Part shown: one piece after another, positions 1 to 11,018 of the stretch | Layout of the letters: every line of letters begins with the position of its first letter | Position numbering within the stretch: position 1 is the stretch's first letter | Source of the DNA: Leptodactylus fallax | Taxonomy: Eukaryota > Chordata > Amphibia > Anura > Leptodactylidae | Assembly (NCBI GenBank): GCA_947044405.1 | Contig: CAMRHE010000156.1 | Span: forward strand, 1,593,001-1,657,000 | Length of the DNA: 64,000 nucleotides | Direction of reading: 5' to 3' | The notes under the pieces: model-generated | What the model was told of the DNA's origin: nothing | Databases searched by the model: none | What the model saw: only the letters and a program-made list of their open reading frames with translations | Translations under genes and position numbers: made by a program

Positions 1-530
1 GGGGCCCCCCCCCCCTAAAAAAAAAAAGCCCCCCCCCCCCCCCCCCGGGGGGGGCGCCGGGGGGGGGCCCCCCCCCCGGGCGGGGGGGGGGGGGGGGGAG
101 GGGGGGGGGGGGGGGGGGGGGGCGGCCCCCCCGGGGGGTGGGGGGGCCCCGCCCCCCCTTTCCGAAATCCACGGGGGGGGGCCGGCCGCCCTCTTGTGGG
201 CGGGGGCGCGCCCCCCCCGCCGCCCCCCTCCGCGCTCTCCTCTCTCTCCCCCCCCCCCCCCCCCCCGCCGGGGTGGGGGTGGGGGGTGAGGGGGGGGGCG
301 CGCGGGTGCCCCGGTGGGGCCCCCCCCCTAATGCCCCCCCCAGCCATGAGGAGGGAGGGGGGGGGCAGCCCCCCCCCCCCCCCCCCCCCCCCCCCGGCGG
401 GGGCCGGGGGGGGTTGTCTTCAAACCCCTCCCCCCTCCGCCTCCTCCCCCCCCCCCCCCCCCGCTTTTTGAAGGTGGGGGGGGGGTGCCCCCCCCCCCCC
501 CCCCCCCCCCCCGGCGGCGCCCGCCCATCC
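1..530. repeat. G/C homopolymer tract, probable low-quality assembly
   Basis: The interval consists almost entirely of long runs of C and G with scattered other bases. Several proline/glycine-rich frames are open here only because stop codons cannot form in such sequence. Composition changes abruptly near 530 to ordinary mixed sequence, so this is either a collapsed GC-rich repeat or an error-prone contig edge. Confidence 0.75.
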
Positions 531-820
531 GGATTCCTCCCTCCCCTGAAACGCCGAGAGGCAGCAGACCTGTCGGCCTCCTGGGTCGGAGGGTCCCTAG
601 AGGGGCTCCGCTTGCGGCGCTGGGCTCGCGGGGCCTCGTCCGGACTCAGGTGCGCCAGAGGCCTGGTCCTCCGCTGCCGTCTAGGAGAAAGTGGGGTAGG
701 TATAGCTGGAGCCTCCACAGGCCCCTGAAGCAGGCCCGTGACCTGAGCCTGCAGCCAGTCAGCTCCGTGCGTGGCTGCTGCATCACGCAGCTGCCTAAGC
801 AGATCGTCCACAGATGCCAT
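529..820 (-). CDS. Gag-like ORF1 N-terminus of a retroelement, partial
   Basis: An ATG at 818-820 on the minus strand opens a frame of about 97 codons that has no stop before entering the G/C tract and stays open to the window edge. It begins MASVDDLLRQLRDAAA, continues with a short helical stretch (WLQAQVTGLLQ) and becomes rich in Arg, Pro and Ser (RRQRRTR, RRKRSPSRDPP). A short helical N-terminus followed by a basic Pro/Arg/Ser-rich region is what I associate with ORF1 of amphibian DIRS-like or related retroelements. No catalytic domain is visible, because the frame runs into untrustworthy sequence. The upstream sequence on the same strand (821-930) has a TATA-like box and a GACGTC motif, consistent with a retroelement leader. 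The assignment to DIRS rests on resemblance only; a host low-complexity protein is possible. Confidence 0.35.
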
Positions 821-910
821 GAGGGGGGAACACAGAAAAAATTGCCGAGTGAGCTTCCTGGTGTGACGTCTTCCTCATGGCAACTGCCGTTAGTCTTTGC
901 GGGCTTTTCC

Positions 911-917
911 TTATAAA
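911..917 (-). promoter_or_regulatory. TATA-like box upstream of gag-like ORF
   Basis: The minus strand reads TTTATAA here, about 90 bp upstream of the ATG at 820. A GACGTC (CRE-half) motif lies between them near 866-871. The spacing fits a core promoter, but the box is a weak match. Confidence 0.25.
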
Positions 918-929
918 TCCGCACATCTC

Positions 930-1532
930 AACCTAGCCTCCTGGTCATTCTAACCTTGACTCTAGATAAACCAATGGCTTCAGTCCAGCCGTATCCCCCG
1001 TCATGTGGTGCCTCCTCTTAGCAGGGCTTCCAGTCCAGCCCCTTCTATCATAGGCATTACTGTATATGAGTCTATGTATGTGAAGGAAAATATAGAAAAA
1101 TCTAGAATTTCCTATAACTGGACTTAGCCAGATTACCAGAATTTTTATGGTATTTGTCATTCTTGTTTGGTGTGCAGGTATATACGTATTGGCATGTGTG
1201 TACTGTCTGCATGCACATATGTTTAGAACAGTTATAACATTTATTATAGCTAGCATAATAAGTGCCAACATAAGCACTGCAGCATTCTAAGCTGGTTTAA
1301 CGGAATAAAGAAAGCACAGTAAAGATGCAAAGATGAGTGAAAACACAGACAGGAAGATACAGAGAGTTGACTCGACTAGACAACTTGTCATTTGTACAGA
1401 CAGAAAAAATATTACTGTTTGTCTTTAAAAACCTGTCACAGCCTATAGTATCAACCAGAAATAGGAACAAGAGAATGAACTGTGATGATAAACACTTTTA
1501 GATGAGAAAGAGCTAGGGAGGTGAATTTCATG
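930..1532. other. No recognisable feature
   Basis: Ordinary AT-rich sequence. I see no coding signal, terminal repeat or known repeat consensus here. Confidence 0.5.
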
Positions 1533-2690
1533 TCATAATAATAACTTTATATAGCGCCTATATATTCCGCAGCACTTTACAAGTCAGAGGGCATATGAAC
1601 AGACAGTTTTTGACAAAGATTTATTGTATCAAACAATAAGATTGAGGGCCTTTAGTCTATGAGGAAATAGGGAGACACAAGAGGTAAAAGGGCTTGTTTT
1701 GGTACAATGGTCCAGCCATCTTTTAATAAATAAGGTCATATAACGGAACCTGTATGAGCTCATCACCAACTGGTATCTGTGAACACACAGATACCAAATG
1801 CATGGATTGCAGAGTAATGTATAGATGGATGGGAAGGTTCTGAGGAATAGAAAGGATAGCTTAGGATAAGAAATGTTAGCTTAGAGTGCGGAGGTGTAGA
1901 ATAATGTGATCAGTTCACGTGATAAGCTTGCCTAAACAGATGTAGAACATGTTTGAAGCTGCTGTAGTTGGGTATTTAATTGTCCAGGGTAGGGCTTTCC
2001 AGAGCACCGATGCAGCTTGGGAAAAGTCTAGGAGATGGGAGTGGGATGTTCGGATAACAGAGGATACAAGTCTAAGGCCATTGGCAGAATGGAGAGGACG
2101 GATAGGGTGGTAGGAAGTGATGAAGAAGGGGATGTAGGGAGGAGCAGTGCTATGGATGGATTTATGGGTGAGTATGATAATTTTATATTGTATTCAGTGG
2201 TGGATTGGCAACCAGTGCAGTGAATGGCTCAAAGTTGATGCATCTGTATTCCTGGTGGCTGCATTCAGTATAGATCGTAGAGGTGAGAATTTAGTAAAAG
2301 GAAGACCAATTAGTAGAGAATTGCAATAGTCAAGACGAGAGTGAATCAGGGTGACAATGACGGTTTTTGATGTTTCTAGAGTGAGAAAAGGGCAGATTCT
2401 GAAGATATTTTTGAGGTGCTGGAGACAAATACAACCCCCGAGACAGCAGCATACTGTCATACTGTGGTAATGGTAAGACCACAGACAGAAATGGAGGTAT
2501 CAGGGTTAGTTCAGTAAGGAGATGGAGGGAACACAAGAAGTTCAGTTTTTGAAAGATTAGGTTTCAGATATAAGACATGATGTTAGAGACAGCAGAGAGG
2601 CAGTCAATGTTGTTCTGTAGAAGGGCAGGGGTGATGTCATAGAATGAAGTATATAACTGGGTGTCATCAGCATAAAGATGATATTGAGCA
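1533..2690 (-). mobile_element. L2-type LINE, 5'-truncated 3' end of ORF2
   Basis: Read on the minus strand this is the C-terminal half of a non-LTR reverse transcriptase followed by its 3' tail. The catalytic box appears as LYADDTQLY (YADD codons at 2663-2674). Downstream, in frames broken by indels, come HSRLDYCNSLLIGLP, LNAATRN and LHWLPI. These are the C-terminal landmarks of L2/Rex/CR1-like elements: the protein copies its own RNA at a nicked chromosomal target. The 3' end carries the tail TGTAAAGTGCTGCGGAATAT...GCGCTATATAAAG and a short ATT repeat, typical of L2-type termini. The palm upstream of YADD and the endonuclease are missing, so this is a dead 5'-truncated copy. The SINE at 27106-27390 has nearly the same tail. 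Confidence 0.85.
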
Positions 2691-4105
2691 GCCTGTAATA
2701 GAAGCTAATGCCAGACAGTTATGGCAATGGATCGCTGCTCCCAATCTCATTCAAGGAGCTGGCGATCCACCCCAAAAATGGCAGTGCCCATGTGCCTCTG
2801 GGAAAATGGTAAGGGTTAAAAAGTGTTATCTGAAGAATAATAAAACTTACTTGTGCATTCCCTAATATTCACCCTGCTGTCCTCCGCAAAACGTAGTAAA
2901 TGGAGCTCTGGGGGACCAAAGTGTATACTATTAATAAAGCTTATCCAGTGCAGGGAATGCACTGGTAAACTTTATTAATCCCCAGATAATCATCATTGCC
3001 CTTTATATTCATATTGCCCTCTCATATATAGAACACCCCCTTGTATTATGCATAAATATATCCCCTAATGCACCACTGTATTGTTATAACCACTTAACTT
3101 CATAAAACCCCCAATTGCCCTCTTATACAAATAATGCCCCTCTTGTAATAAAATTTCCCCAAAATATATATTTAAAGATTAATTTAAAGTTATACTTACC
3201 TACCTCTGACCCACTGATGCTGCTGCCTCCTCTTCTTGCATTCTTGTAGGCCACAAGCCACTTTAGGCCTATGGCCTACAAGCCTCAGGACCACAGACAA
3301 AAACGTTTGCATTGTAGCGCAGAAGGCGCAAAACAGTGACACCATCTACTCCATTTAGATACTCTCATGTTCCATTTCCATGGCTATATGTAATAATACA
3401 CAAATGTCTGAAGACACTTATTTAATATGCATAAAAATTTCACTGGCTCTTTGTGGCAGTATCATCTCTGCTATTGCACTTTTCTCTACAACACTACATT
3501 AAACATATTGTAAGATAGTGATGGGGAAAATCAGGAAGGGAAGATATATTTCCCACCAGGATTCTTCCATATGTGTACTTGGAATAGGGTGTCAGTAGTG
3601 GAAAGCTCCAATTCCTAGTCAATTTCTATTAGGACCAGGGTACTGGTTAATCGCTGCACCTGCAGCATTTTCATAAAAAGGTGCCTTCACAGGGGTTGAA
3701 GGGAGCTCAGAGTTGAACAGGATTCTGGAGTCCAGTCTCGGACTTAGTATTGGATGTGCCCTGTCCTGGAGCTGTAAAGTTTGGACCTCTGTACTCTACT
3801 TGTGAGTGACAATTTCCTTATCACTGCTGTGTGTCCAGTGCCTCGTAGAACAGCACTTAGTATAGACAGAAACGTTTATGTTAGTTAGAGCTCAGCCGAG
3901 CAAGATTTGTTTTCTTTATTGCCAAAGAAGGCTGTACTTTTCTGTTGGTTTTGGGCTTTAAAAATAAACACAGACACCTTGTTTGCATCTAACCAGCTGT
4001 GTCACTGTCTCTATCTTTTGTGGACTCACTTTACCTACCACAACTGATGCTAATCCTCCACATATGGTGCTTCGGATGTGGACAAAGCAGATTTAAAGCG
4101 ACATA
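2691..4105. other. Intergenic sequence, no gene seen
   Basis: Apart from the hairpin at 2931-2978 I see nothing coding or repetitive. The stretch is AT-rich with some CCCTTATAT-like runs around 3000-3160. Confidence 0.45.
2931..2978. repeat. Long near-perfect inverted repeat
   Basis: Two arms of about 21 bases (TTAATAAAG...CCAGTGCA and its complement) differ by one or two bases and are separated by only about 6 bases. This would form a strong hairpin and may be the collapsed ends of a small DNA transposon. Confidence 0.8.
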
Positions 4106-4185
4106 CAATTTTTTTATGTTCCGGGTAGTGAGTGAACCCGAACCGCATATTTCGGGTCTGTGCCGAACATCGTGGGTTCGGGTAC

Positions 4186-4221
4186 CCGAACCTGAACTTC
4201 AGCGCTGAAGTTCAGGTTCGG
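4186..4221. repeat. 36-bp perfect palindrome
   Basis: CCGAACCTGAACTTCAGC is followed immediately by its exact reverse complement, with no loop. It lies in the subterminal GAACCCGAAC-rich part of the hAT element. Similar GAACCCGAAC sequence occurs at about 31640-31665 near another hAT remnant. Confidence 0.95.
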
Positions 4222-4319
4222 CAAATCCCTAAAACTGGTTGATTGAGTGCTGAGCAGTGAATCAACCAGCTTTAAGCCCACAGACATCACAGACATGCCC
4301 AGTATGGCGTGTGTACCCA

Positions 4320-4742
4320 AACTGTCTCTTAGCTCAGTAACAATAACTGCGTGTGTATACCCATACTGTCTCCTAGCGCAATAACAATAACTGCGTGTGT
4401 ACCCATACTGTCTCCTAGCACAGTAACAATGACTGCGTTTGTATACGCATATTGTCTTCTAGCGCCGTGAAGATAACTGTGTGTGTACCCATACTGTCTC
4501 CTAGTACAGTAACAATAACTGCATCTGTATACGCATACCGTCTTCTAGCGCAGTAAAATTAACAGCATGTGTACCCAAGCTATCTTCTAGTGCAGTAAAA
4601 ATAACTGCGTTTGTATACGCATACCGTCTTCTAACGCAGTGAAAATAACTGCGTGTGTACCCATACTGTCTTCTAGCTTGGTAAAAATAACTGTGTTTGT
4701 ATATGCATACCGTCTTCTAATGCAGTAAAATAACTGCAAGTG
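4320..4742 (+). repeat. Minisatellite, about 46-49 bp units, alternating subtypes
   Basis: About nine diverged copies of a unit with the core 'GTACCCATACTGTCT.CTAGC.CAGTAA.AATAACTGC'. Units alternate between a GTGTGTACCC and a TTTGTATACGCAT form, giving a higher-order period of about 95 bp. The array abuts the ATG at 4750 and looks like an expanded leader of the hAT element. Confidence 0.85.
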
Positions 4743-4749
4743 TGTAAAA

Positions 4750-5802
4750 ATGAAAAAAGCATCAAATAAGGGACAGGGACGAGGTGCTTCTGCTGCTGGT
4801 GTTGATGAAGCTGGTGGTGCGGAGAGACGACGTGTTACATTTGTACCTGCTACACCTTATTTTGGTGCAAGAAGGCACCAGGGTTTTCAGTGTATGCTTG
4901 TAGGCCACAATAGTGCTGTCAGAATGGAGAGGCCAGACGAAGTTGAGGCATTGGTTGATTACGTCGCAAACAGTGCCTCAAGTTCCAACGGATTGTCTTC
5001 CACCTGCTCCACTTCTGATGAAAATGCAGAGCCCTCCACCTCACCACCCTTCAAAACAGCAAGGTATCTCAGCCACACGTCATGGAGCAGTCACTAATTC
5101 TCTATTATGAATCTCCTAGCTGGGATTCCGTGGCCCATCCACCTGCCCCTGCCCCAGTTGCAGACATAGAGTTCGCAGATGTCCAACAACTTGTGTTGGA
5201 GGATGAGGATGTGGACCATTGCAGGACATCTACCATGAGGATGAAAACCAAGTGCCAATTGCTGCAACTTTCTGCAGTGTGAAGACTGACAAGGAGGACA
5301 GCAGTGAGGGATCAGTGGAAGATGATCCAAGGGGTGATGACGAGATCCTAGAACCAACATGGATTGAAGGCAATGATAGTTCGGAGGAAGAGGTAATGGC
5401 CACGCAGCCCCAGGCAGCCAGCAGAAGACAGAGAAGGGTGCAAAGGTACAGCAGTCAGCATATAGCCGTGACGTCGCCAGCATGGCCACAATGTGGAACA
5501 CCTTGTTCAATTCTCTGCAACATCCACCACCATCAGATATGGTCTGTAGTACCAGGAGGCAGACTTTGACTCACATGGTGGATGAGTATCTCTCAACACG
5601 TCTCCTGGTACTGAGCACGTTCAATTTCTGGGTTGGTAAATTGGACAAGTGGCCAGAGCTTGCATTCTATGCCTCAGAGGTGCTGGCCTGGCCTGCAACA
5701 AGTGTCCTATCAGAACGTGTGTTCAGCACCGCAGAGGGTGTCATCACCAACAAGAGGAGCTACCTATCCACAGCCAACGTGGACACACGTTCATTAAGAT
5801 GA
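4750..5802 (+). pseudogene. hAT transposase remnant (N-terminal ORF plus C-terminal dimerisation domain)
   Basis: Three segments in two frames form one decayed protein. Segment 4750-5097 starts with an ATG and encodes a Gly/Ala/Ser-rich region of no recognised fold. Segment 5219-5569 is acidic (EDSSEGSVEDD). Segment 5482-5802 contains the hallmark of the hAT C-terminal dimerisation domain: WPELAFYASEVLAWPATSV followed by SERVFSTAEGVITNKRSYLS. hAT transposases cut and paste DNA, leaving 8-bp duplications. The RNase H-like catalytic core that should separate the N-terminal and dimerisation parts is absent, so this is an internal deletion derivative, not a source of active enzyme. The dimerisation domain identification is firm; the relation of the first segment to it is inferred from position. 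Confidence 0.65.
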
Positions 5803-5879
5803 ACCAGTCATAGATCCCAGAGGACTTGGCTGTGCCAGCGCCTGAGTGAGTGGTTAAAATGTTGGCTACCTTCTCCTCC

Positions 5880-8138
5880 ACCTCTTCCACTTACACTGCC
5901 ACATGGTGTTATCATCTGGCTCAAACGTGTTCGGGGGACACCTAGGCTGTGAAAAAAAAAGAGAGTGCATCTTACAGTGATTTTTCAGGCCAGGTGTTTT
6001 TACTGAGGTACAAAAGTACTGTGAGTCCTGCTCTAAGTGTCAGCTAACCGCTCCAATGTCACACTTTAGATGTCCCCTGGTACCTCTGCCTATTATAGAG
6101 ATTCTCTTTGAAAGCATCGCAATTATTCTGACGGGCCCTCTACTGTAGTTAAATCTTCTAGGGGGGCATCGGTATATATTAGTGGAGTTAGACTACGCTA
6201 CTCAATATCCAAAGGCCTTCCCTTTGAGAGATATTGCAAATATTGCAAAAGAGTTGTTTAATATGTTTTCTAGAATCAGTATACCTAAAGAGATTCTCAT
6301 GGATAAAGGAACTCCCTTCATGTCCATGGTCATGAAGGAATTGTGCAAGTTTTTAAACATTAAACAACTGCTCTCTTGTTGAGAGATTTAATAGGACATT
6401 AAAGAGTATGCTGAAGAGGGTGGTCAGTAAGGATGGGAAAGATTGGGACTGTCTCATTTGATGTTACGGGACGTTCCTCAGTCATCCACAGGTTTTTCCC
6501 AGTTTGAGTTGGTGTATGGCAGACATCCAAGAGGCCTCCTTGTCATAGCAAAGAAAACCTGGGAACGGGAGTCCACACATTATAGAATTGTAACTGAGCA
6601 CATCACACTTATGCAGAATTGAAGCCATCATGCCCATTGTTAAGGAACACACAGAGAAAGCTCAGGAGGCTCAAACTAGAATTTACAATAGATCTGCTAA
6701 ATTATGAACATTTAACCCAGGTGATCGAGTGCTGGTTCTGGTACCAACCTCAGAAAGCAAATTTCTTCCTAGGTGGCAAGGGCGTTATGAGATAATACCA
6801 ACAATATCTGTGCAGTTTTACCATGTGAATTTGATTAAACCATGGAAAGACAGGGGGACTCTGACAGCGGTAAACCACCCTTGTAACGTTATGCCAGAGG
6901 TGCATGTGTCAGAATCTCTGTCAAAGTCACAAAAAGAACTTGTGCAGAGAAACACTGATGTGTTCTCAGAATTGCCAGGGCCTACTAATGTCATAAAACA
7001 TGACATTGTCACTGAACCTCAGGTACGGCTCCATGTGAAACTTTAGAGTCCCTGAGGCTCGAAGACGAGCTATATCCGATGAGGTAAAAAAAAAAAAAAA
7101 AGTTACATCTCAGAGTTATCGAGGAATCAAAGAGGGAAAGGTTAAGTCCCATTGTATTGATTTCAAAACCAGATGGCTCGTTGCATTTCTGTAATGATTT
7201 CCGTAAACTGTCAAAGTTCATTGTATACCCAATGCCGAGAGTTGATGAATTAATTGAAAGACTCGGCTATGCAAGATATTTTTCCACACTTGACCTAACT
7301 AAAGGCTACTGGAAAATTTCCCTCACAGAAAATGCTAAGAAGAAAACCGCTTTGTTACCTCAGATGGTCTGTTCCAATATGTCAATATGCCTTTTGGATT
7401 GCATGGGACTCCAGAAACCTTTCAAAGGCTGATGGATAAGGTTCTTAAACCACATTGCCAGTATGCGTCTGCATATCTGGACAATATTATCATCTTTAGT
7501 GAGGACTGGGGAAGCCATCTACCAAAAGTGCAAACGGTACTAGATTCCCTCAGAGCAGCAGGGTTGATGGCAAATCCAAAAAAGTGTGCCTTGGGCCTAG
7601 AAGAAGTACATTATCTGGGGTACATAATAGGCAGATGGGTGATAAAACCACAAGTGAATCAAACTGAGTCTATTCAAAACTGGCCTTAGCCTTTGGCAAA
7701 AAAACAGGCAACAGCTTTTTTAGGAATTGTGGGATATTACATCATATTAGGTTAATTCCTAACTTTGCCACTATAGCAAGGGAAGTATCAAGGGAAGTAA
7801 GTTCGTCATGGCTAAGTGGAACACTGAAGCAGAAAGGGCATTTCAGAAGTTGAAAGTGGCCCTGTGTGAACATTGTCCAGATGGAAGCTTCTGATGTGGG
7901 GCTAGTAGCAGTCCTGTCATAGGAAGTTGGTGGTGAGGAACACCCAGTGACATATTTGAGCAGAAAACTTACAGCTCCTGAGAGAAATCATAGTATTGTT
8001 GAACGAGAGTGCTTGGCTATTAAGTGGGTCCTTGAATCCCTGAAATACTATTTGTTGGGTCGTCATTTCAGGTTGATCACAGATCACTCTCCCCTGACAT
8101 GGATGTGTCAGGCGAAAGAAAGAAATGCCACAAGTTTA
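5880..8138 (+). mobile_element. Gmr1-like Ty3/gypsy retrotransposon, 5'-truncated copy 1
   Basis: Sequence similarity to the better copy at 54779-58805 starts near 5880 (integrase zinc-finger region) and runs in the same domain order through integrase, linker, reverse transcriptase and RNase H to about 8138. It is then cut by a hairpin-type repeat. LTRs, gag and protease are missing. Integrase precedes reverse transcriptase, the reverse of the usual Ty3/gypsy order and the defining feature of the Gmr1 group. The copy is heavily mutated with many stops and frameshifts. Confidence 0.8.
5940..8130 (+). pseudogene. Gmr1-like pol remnant: integrase, then RT, then RNase H
   Basis: Integrase remnants: a CxxC pair near 6030, then DYATQYPKAFPLRD and ISIPKEILMDKGTPFMS (6182-6330). 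The first catalytic Asp of the DDE triad is not preserved (AIILTGP in place of AMDLVGP). The linker 6729-7046 has YHVNLIKPW. RT follows at 7157-7690 with DGSLHFCNDFRKLSKF, TLDLTKGYWKI and YLDNIIIF; the catalytic YLDD has become YLDN. RNase H at 7947-8100 shows VTYLSRKLTAPERNHSIVERE and LITDHSPLTW. These enzymes would copy element RNA and insert the DNA; here each is broken by several frameshifts. The order and motif spelling match the copy near 57-58.8 kb. Confidence 0.8.
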
Positions 8139-8146
8139 ACTCTCTT

Positions 8147-8371
8147 CAGACCCCAGAGCATAATGATCGGAGGTCCAGGGGAGGTGAGCGAACATAAAAA
8201 CCAGTGTTACTCACCACTCCGGTACAACACTGAAAAGGGACAAAAACAGCAGGGAGTCTCGCCGTTGTGCAGGAGAGGCGAATACCACTGGTTTTTATGT
8301 TTTTCACTTCCCCTAGGCCTCTGATCATTATACTTTGGGGTCTTTTCAGACCCCAGAGTATAATAATAGTT
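8147..8371. repeat. Short palindromic element with CAGACCCCAGAGTATAAT hairpin (copy 1)
   Basis: Outer arms (CAGACCCCAGAGCATAATGA...GAACATAAAAACCAGTG) face inverted counterparts (CCACTGGTTTTTATG...GATCATTATACTTTGGGGTCT). The right arm is followed at once by another CAGACCCCAGAGTATAAT, making a tight hairpin at about 8326-8362. Related modules lie at 26586, 33976-34283 and 39034. Confidence 0.75.
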
Positions 8372-8427
8372 TGTGAATGGTGTACCCCAAAAATTTCATG
8401 TTCTGCCAAACCCAAAATGTTTGCAAT

Positions 8428-8640
8428 GAACATCGTAGGGTCCACAATGGGACATTACACTGTGTGATGGGGCCACAATGGGACATTATACTGTCTGATG
8501 GGGACACTGTGGAACATTATACTACATGGAGGGGCAGCTATGGGACATTATACTGTGAGGAGGGGCTGCTATGGGATATTATACTGTCTGGAGGCCATTT
8601 TGGGACATTATAGTGTGTGTAAATGGGGCGTTATACTTTG
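8428..8640 (+). repeat. Minisatellite, about 37-38 bp unit (GGGCCACAATGGGACATTATACTGTG)
   Basis: Five to six diverged direct copies. The same unit family recurs at 11210-11750 and 33838-33972 (opposite strand) and at 39160-39530 (same strand). Confidence 0.8.
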
Positions 8641-8737
8641 TGAAGGCCAGGAATGGGGGCAATATGCCATGGGGGGGCTCCAAGTCTCCAAGTCAAAAGT
8701 TTGCTGTGGGGCCCAGTCACTGCTAGTTATACCCCTG
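8640..8737 (-). mobile_element. Terminal part of a hAT-type non-autonomous element
   Basis: Read on the minus strand the end is CAGGGGTATAACTAGCAGTG..CTGGGCCCC, a terminus of the CAGGGG-TATAACTAG class typical of hAT-like elements in amphibians. The partner terminus is not found; the other side is lost at the junction with the Gmr1-like copy near 8140. Confidence 0.45.
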
Positions 8738-10184
8738 ATCTGCAGACAAACATATGTGATAGGACTTGAAAAACAGTTTTCCGTGTGTGCTTTGTACAGG
8801 ATAATGCTTACTGAGCCTCAGTCATCAAAACAATACTGAAGGCCTACTTTATGCATGCACAGGCTCATTCAAAGGAACACAGGACTGTTTTGCTGGTCAG
8901 CTTTCATACCTTCTACTGCCATCAAAAAGCAATGTACATAGTCAAATAACATAGGATCAGTGGCTGATGAAAAAAAAACAAAAAAAAAACAAACAATAGA
9001 CAACCTGTCAATGTTGCACACATCCTAGCGAAGGCTATGAGAAGACTAATGAAATGCACGCGAAAACAATCCCAGCAGGCTCACGTCAGCAGGGCAACAT
9101 GTTCACATGTACTGTAATTCCAATCATTTGGATTTGTTGCTATACATCATGTACAATGTAGTGTGGTTTCATCTAGCCAGGTGTGTCAATTTGCCAAACA
9201 ATGGGCACTGGCACACACAAAATTCATACAAGCTGCTCTATCTATATCTAAGTACACAGATATCTGTCTCATACAAATAACTCATACAAATGTCTCATAC
9301 ATATGTATGTTGTTGCTACATAAATAACTGAATAAATTATTCTGTATCAGATAACTTCAGTAGGTGAATCTACTGTAAATTATTTAATGCTTCATGTACG
9401 CCATCTAGTGGTCACTCACCTTGCAAAACAAGCCTAAATATATTCAATTTTTCTCATTTCGTCTAATCCAAAATGATATGTTTCACTCCCTCCTCAGTCC
9501 TAACGTACAGGCACCTATCACAGACCTCAGTACGGAAGACCTGGTTCAAAAATAAAACTAACATTATCTGTCTAGAAATAATCTTATGGTCTCCAAGAAG
9601 GCTCAAGCTCTTTCCTCCCACACTTCATTTTGATCACTGTCATCTTTTGACCCAATAACAGAACATAAATAAGAAGTTCCTGCCATTGGCAGTCCAATGC
9701 TCTGTCACCTTCCTCAGTTGTCACTACTCACCTAACCAGAATCTTTAAACTCTCTCTCTCTCTCATCTGGTATGCTGTCATACTCTTGACCTGAAAAAGT
9801 TCTCTCTTGACCCATCCTGGGCTGCTATTTACTGATCCATTCCTCTCTTTCCCTCGTGACTAAACTCCTGGAATGCTTGAACTTCTTTTACCTAAGTTTC
9901 TTATATGGACACCTATGCATTTTCCAAATCAGCTCCACACAGGACAAACAAAACATCCTGGAGGGTGAAGAGTCTGCTGAATTCTTTGTGCCTCTGGGAA
10001 GAAAGGCTCTTTATGCCAGTGATAAGAGAATCCAGGAAACTGCTGTGTATAACAAACCCTAGCTCTTTGGCTGTTCAAACAATTTGTTTCATTAGGACTA
10101 AGGTGGTAGATTCTGTTACTTCTAGCAGTGACACTGGCATAGGTGGTGGGGCACTGACTGCGTGAAGGGGACTAAAAGCAGACA
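8738..10184. other. No gene or clear repeat seen
   Basis: AT-rich sequence with an A-rich tract at about 8968-8995. Short open frames here lack codon-level or motif support. Confidence 0.45.
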
Positions 10185-10465
10185 GGGAACTCCGTTGGCA
10201 CTGGTGCCGTAACCCAGATGGAGGGAACTGGAGGATGGGAGTAGAAGCTGCTGTAGCGATGTCACTGGATAAGGCGAGTGCCCTCAAGCGAACTCCTCCA
10301 GCACACCTCCTAGGCCAGACACTGGTAAGGGGGGCCTGCGTGCTACCAGATGGTGATGGTAGTAGTTCTCCCACGTGCTTCCAGTTGGAGAGGGGTCCTC
10401 TCTTACCCTGAGCCTAGTGAAGGTGTTTGGAAGGGTCCTGATGGAAATTGCAGGAACAACTCAGG
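10185..10465 (+). repeat. LTR-like interspersed repeat, copy A
   Basis: About 280 bp starting near AACCCAGATGGAGGGAACTGG and ending near GATGGAAATTGCAGGAACAAC. It is clearly similar to 21125-21390 (same strand) and 22340-22620 (opposite strand). Confidence 0.7.
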
Positions 10466-10685
10466 GTGGGTTCACACTTGCACCGGAGTCTGTCTGCTGC
10501 GAATCCGCCTGAAAATCTCGGGAAAAACTGTATAGGCACTGGATAGTGAAAGGATAGCGATGCATTGCTTAAAAACCCATGTGCTGCGAATCCAGTTTTT
10601 TTCGCTGGAAACAAAGTCCTGCATATCCGACTTTATTTCCAGAGAAAAAAAATCCCGCTGTTTCTGGATTTTGTCCCTCATCAGT
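10466..10685. repeat. Palindromic 'GGTGGGTTCACACTTGC' type repeat
   Basis: Begins GGTGGGTTCACACTTGCACC and contains repeated CTGCGAATCC and related CGGAAA motifs. A related fragment is at 30740-30895, ending GATGTGAACCGGGCCTTAG. No coding content. Confidence 0.5.
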
Positions 10686-11018
10686 GCAGAGCAGAGTGAA
10701 ACTGGCTGGCTTGGTGGGAGGCAATGAGTGATACTGGCTTGGCTAATATCCCTTTTGCTTTCTCAAGACTCAGTGGGTCAAAAGCAAATTGAGGATTTGT
10801 TACATCCAACAGAGGGTGCTGGAGCTTCTCAGATCCTTTTCCCATAATGCCTTGAGATATGAAGATGCTTAGTAAAGGGCAAAAAGGCAATTCAAAACTC
10901 TACACACCTTCACTGGTGCTCTCCACAAGGAGAGAGATTCCCTTTTCTAAGACATTGTTAGAGAGACATGAGAATTGTGCTCTATGATAAGATGTGGAAT
11001 ATCAAGGGGCCTATATAC

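Larger units (their letters stand above)
4106..5880 (+). mobile_element. hAT-type element, internally deleted
   Basis: The unit starts with a GAACCCGAACCG-rich end including a 36-bp perfect palindrome, continues with a tandem minisatellite, and then has broken ORF pieces ending in a hAT dimerisation domain. The left boundary is approximate. The right boundary is where similarity to the Gmr1-like copy begins (about 5880). No target-site duplication could be assigned, because the right end is lost or fused to the neighbouring retroelement. Confidence 0.6.

Noticed and set aside
15..728. Long proline/glycine-rich open frames on both strands
   Set aside because: They arise from G/C homopolymers in which stops cannot occur; no domain or start context supports them.
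8428..8640. CRISPR-like regular repeats
   Set aside because: Units are contiguous and diverged, without unique spacers; the genome is eukaryotic. The same applies to the other minisatellites.
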